From positions 1 through 49,055 of the forward strand of contig CALMUP010000031.1 of assembly GCA_937872895.1 (NCBI GenBank): DNA of 49,055 nucleotides, read 5' to 3'. This document shows, piece by piece, positions 46,564-49,055 of the stretch. The DNA is from an uncultured Verrucomicrobiota bacterium (lineage in GTDB: Bacteria; Verrucomicrobiota; Kiritimatiellia; CAIVKH01). A program made the position numbers and the translations under genes. Under the pieces are notes generated by a model, which saw nothing but the letters and a program-made list of their open reading frames with translations, was not told the origin of the DNA and searched no databases. The first letter of the stretch is position 1. Each line of letters begins with the position of its first letter.

Positions 46564-47768
46564 CGCGTCGCCATGCTAGCACGAACCACCGGCGCGGTCA
46601 GCTCCGCAGCGACCGCCATCGCTTCAGGCCGCCAATGGGTGTCATCGCGCCAATACAACGATGCACCCCGCCCGGCCAGATCACGGAATGCCGGGAGCAA
46701 ATTGACCACCGGAACGCCCTCGTCGCGCAGGGCCTGTTCCACATCAACCAGGGTGGATGGTGGCCACCGCTCCGGGTCACGCCCCGGCCCCGAGGGGATC
46801 AATTCCCGGTAGACCGATTCCTTGTCGGGAATCAGCACGACGACCAGCTCCATGCCGAGGGACTGGACGTAACGCCGGATATAGGCCGCGCCCCACCCGA
46901 CCTTCTCCGGCTCGCGGACTTCGCGGGGCCAGGCCATCGCCTCCAAGGCAATCCGGTAAAACAGGTCCTGCCGGCCTGCCGCATCGGGCAGGGAAACCAC
47001 CACATCCTCGGTCACCTGCCCGAACACGGCAAACCGCACCCGGTTCCATAACCGCGTCGTTTGGGCCCCCAGCCAGGAGGAGTCCGGCAAAGACGCGCGT
47101 AACGCGGACGGAGCCAGTCGGCTCCATGCCACCCCGACCTGCCCCCGGGCCAGACGTTCCTGTGCGGCCTTTTCCGGTTGCTCCAACTGCCATACCTGGT
47201 GAACAAAACCGGCAAACGCCTGCCCGCTGATGTCACGCTCCAGGCATCCCCAGACCACGACCTTGGGCCGACGGTCCGCAAACCGTGGATCCGAGAGGAA
47301 CCGTATCATGCCCCAGAACATGCCCCGCCCCGGATAGGCATGGTTGTACACGGGCACATCGAGGGCGGCCGCCAGTTGTTTCGGGAAACTGCCGTCGGCA
47401 CCGTACTGCACGTGGAAGAAACTGTCACCGGCCACCACCACCGGATAGATCACGCCATCGGTGGGCGGCTCGTTGCGGTACCCCTGCTCATCGGTCACGA
47501 TCACCGTCGCCGGCTTGTCCTCGGCAAACCGCTCGGCAAAGGGGGGAAATCCGACCAGGCGGGTCAAATCGCCGCCACGCATCGCGGGAATTTCCATCCG
47601 CTGCATCGGCGCCTCCGGCCCACGCGTGGATAACGGCGCCGACACCCGGCGCACCAGGCCATCGTGCCAGCGAAAGACGGCAAAACGAGCCGACCAGTCG
47701 ATCCCGAGCAACACCATCATGACGAACCCAAACGCCAGGGTGCAAGATCTTGTCTTACGCGAGGTCAT
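46560..47768 (-). CDS. SGNH-family (AlgJ/AlgX-like) esterase or O-acetyltransferase, membrane-anchored
   Basis: The product is 402 aa from ATG at 47768 (MTSRKTRS). An N-terminal helix (about 10-24) anchors a periplasmic domain. The SGNH catalytic signature is VVAGDSFFHVQYG with Ser116, and the C-terminal WRDDTHWRPEAM with Asp375-x2-His378. VNLLPAFRDL before it fits AlgJ/AlgX-like acetyltransferases. Such proteins O-acetylate or deacetylate exopolysaccharide outside the cytoplasm. It lies 19 bases after the acyltransferase-3 gene and overlaps the lipoprotein gene. The longer frame to 47846 overlaps the upstream gene and adds non-conserved residues. Confidence 0.85.
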   Translation of the reverse strand: MTSRKTRSCTLAFGFVMMVLLGIDWSARFAVFRWHDGLVRRVSAPLSTRGPEAPMQRMEIPAMRGGDLTRLVGFPPFAERFAEDKPATVIVTDEQGYRNEPPTDGVIYPVVVAGDSFFHVQYGADGSFPKQLAAALDVPVYNHAYPGRGMFWGMIRFLSDPRFADRRPKVVVWGCLERDISGQAFAGFVHQVWQLEQPEKAAQERLARGQVGVAWSRLAPSALRASLPDSSWLGAQTTRLWNRVRFAVFGQVTEDVVVSLPDAAGRQDLFYRIALEAMAWPREVREPEKVGWGAAYIRRYVQSLGMELVVVLIPDKESVYRELIPSGPGRDPERWPPSTLVDVEQALRDEGVPVVNLLPAFRDLAGRGASLYWRDDTHWRPEAMAVAAELTAPVVRASMATR

Positions 47769-47787
47769 TGCTACATGAACACTCCGA

Positions 47788-48939
47788 TCAACACTCCCGC
47801 CGAACCATCCATTGTTTCCTGATAAATGACTGTGTCGGCAACTCAAAACGTCGATACGTCAGCCACGCGATGAATACCAGAAGCGTGAAAAATGATATGA
47901 TAAACCAGGGGGCGTAGAACATGTCATGGTCAATGTCCATTCGTACCAGGAACAACGCCATTACCAACTGCAACGGAAAGTGAAGGAGATAGACAGCATA
48001 CGACACATCGCCCAATACAGCACCCTTTCGCCACGACAACCCCGCGCGCCCCCGACCAGCGACCCTGGTTTCAACTAGTGCCGCGACCAGGATAACCACC
48101 GGGAACAACACCAGCATTGGAAGTCGATAATAGAGCCACTGGAAAACACCCTCCAGGCGCCAGAGGCCGGGAATGGCGCGCAGCGAGGGCGATTCGTTCA
48201 TGCTAGAGATCGCCAGTACGAGCCCGATCATGAGCATCAGTAGAATGGAAAGGGTCAGCTCCATGCGGCGCGCATGGCGGGAATGAAGGATGTATTGATA
48301 TACCACATAAGCCAACCCTCCGACAAAAAATCCAGTGATGCCTCTACCCAATGGTGCATACAGGACATTCATCCAGGTAAATCCGCTTATCGCGAACACC
48401 ATCATGACCACGGTTCGTACACCCCATCTTCGGCACATGAAAAAGAAGATGCCATACAGAAACATTTCGACCGACACCGACCAGATGGGGCCGTTGAACG
48501 AGTAACCCGACTCGAAGCCCCAGGATGAGGCGAAGAGCACGTTCAATACAAAATGATGGATATCCTGATGGTGAAAAGCGAAATACGTCCCTGTTGCCAG
48601 CAAATACCCCCATTGCCCCAAGGCGACGAGCATCAGAGTTGCCAGATGCAACGGATAAAGCCGGGATAATCGTAGTGCCGCAAAACGTCCAAAGACTATG
48701 CGCCCCTTGGAAACCGGGAGGCCGTACAACCAATGAAAAACAAATCCGGATAGACAGAAAAAGAAATCAACGGCCATCCATGCATTCTCATACAGAAACC
48801 CAATCAAGCTGAAACCCGGCATCCGTATGACATCATATTCCCCGGATGTAACGCCCATCATGAAGAAGTTCTGCCAATGGCAGAAAACGACCAGCAAGGC
48901 CGCAACACCGCGCAGCACATCAAGTGAATAGAGTCGATT
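47788..48939 (-). CDS. Acyltransferase 3 (OafA/NodX-like), 5' end missing
   Basis: This is an inner-membrane O-acyltransferase with about ten helices. The reading frame continues past the GTG at 48918 as NRLYSLDV before LRGVAALLVVFCHW, exactly the family's normal N-terminus, so the GTG is internal. The R-x10-H motif (Arg in LRG, His in FCHW) is intact. DFFFCLSGFVFHWLYG, WSVSVEMFLYGIFF and SYAVYLLHFPLQLV are family blocks. The true start is lost in the poly-G run beginning at 48940. No SGNH domain is fused at the C-terminus; the separate SGNH gene just downstream may do that job. Confidence 0.88.
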   Translation of the reverse strand, partial: NRLYSLDVLRGVAALLVVFCHWQNFFMMGVTSGEYDVIRMPGFSLIGFLYENAWMAVDFFFCLSGFVFHWLYGLPVSKGRIVFGRFAALRLSRLYPLHLATLMLVALGQWGYLLATGTYFAFHHQDIHHFVLNVLFASSWGFESGYSFNGPIWSVSVEMFLYGIFFFMCRRWGVRTVVMMVFAISGFTWMNVLYAPLGRGITGFFVGGLAYVVYQYILHSRHARRMELTLSILLMLMIGLVLAISSMNESPSLRAIPGLWRLEGVFQWLYYRLPMLVLFPVVILVAALVETRVAGRGRAGLSWRKGAVLGDVSYAVYLLHFPLQLVMALFLVRMDIDHDMFYAPWFIISFFTLLVFIAWLTYRRFELPTQSFIRKQWMVRREC

Positions 48940-49055
48940 GGGGGGGGGGGGGGGGGGGGGGGCGGGGGGAAGAAAACCCGCGGGGAGGGGGGCGGCCTCC
49001 CGTGCTGGTGAAAACGACGCCCGCGAAGGGGTGGGCGGAAACAGACAGTCCCCCC
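48940..49055. other. Poly-G run and low-complexity contig end (probable artefact)
   Basis: There are 23 consecutive G (48940-48962), then a G-rich stretch and sequence of different texture ending in CCCCC. It breaks a conserved reading frame. Long poly-G is typical of two-colour Illumina dark-cycle reads extended at a contig end. No gene is called here. Confidence 0.75.

Overview
The window looks like one contig of a GC-rich bacterium. The best guess is the PVC superphylum, near Kiritimatiellota or Verrucomicrobiota. This rests on style rather than a marker gene: a giant exported beta-helix protein with a Verrucomicrobia-like C-terminal domain, a phoH-ybeY-DUF502-recO block, dispersed REP palindromes and many glycosyltransferases. 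No rRNA, tRNA, CRISPR array, phage gene or transposase gene was found.

Positions 1-668 are non-coding and hold a duplicated block with short palindromes of the REP type. From 669 to 7879 lies a forward housekeeping block: PhoH-like ATPase, YbeY, a DUF502 membrane protein, RecO, an unknown membrane protein, a glycogen-debranching enzyme and a YugP-type zinc peptidase. Positions 7911-8996 are a gene-free tandem array of nine 124-bp units. Each unit is a pair of inverted REP palindromes, that is a BIME. From 9017 to 15424 runs a reverse-strand operon read purA, uppS, cdsA, rseP, an alpha-amylase-family enzyme and cutA, covering purine synthesis, undecaprenyl and phospholipid precursors, envelope proteolysis and alpha-glucan use.

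From 15579 to the end almost everything concerns sugar polymers or the cell surface. There is a YbhN-like flippase-type protein, a DegT aminotransferase with a GT-C enzyme and a GT4 enzyme in overlapping order, a divergent GT2/GT4 pair, and a reverse-strand series of GT2, the giant protein, a PIG-V-like transferase, a sugar-nucleotide epimerase/reductase and another GT4. A further GT2 follows. The window ends with an O-acylation set made of an acyltransferase-3 protein, an SGNH esterase or acetyltransferase and a small lipoprotein.

The most striking object is the gene at 26056-44022. It encodes about 5,990 residues: a signal peptide, thirteen modules of about 450 residues (each a right-handed beta-helix followed by a beta-sandwich) and a 90-residue C-terminal domain. 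Its place inside a glycosylation cluster suggests a glycosylated surface fibre or adhesin, but that is inference.

The last 116 bases are a 23-base poly-G run followed by low-complexity sequence. This looks like a sequencing or assembly artefact, and it cuts off the start of the acyltransferase gene.
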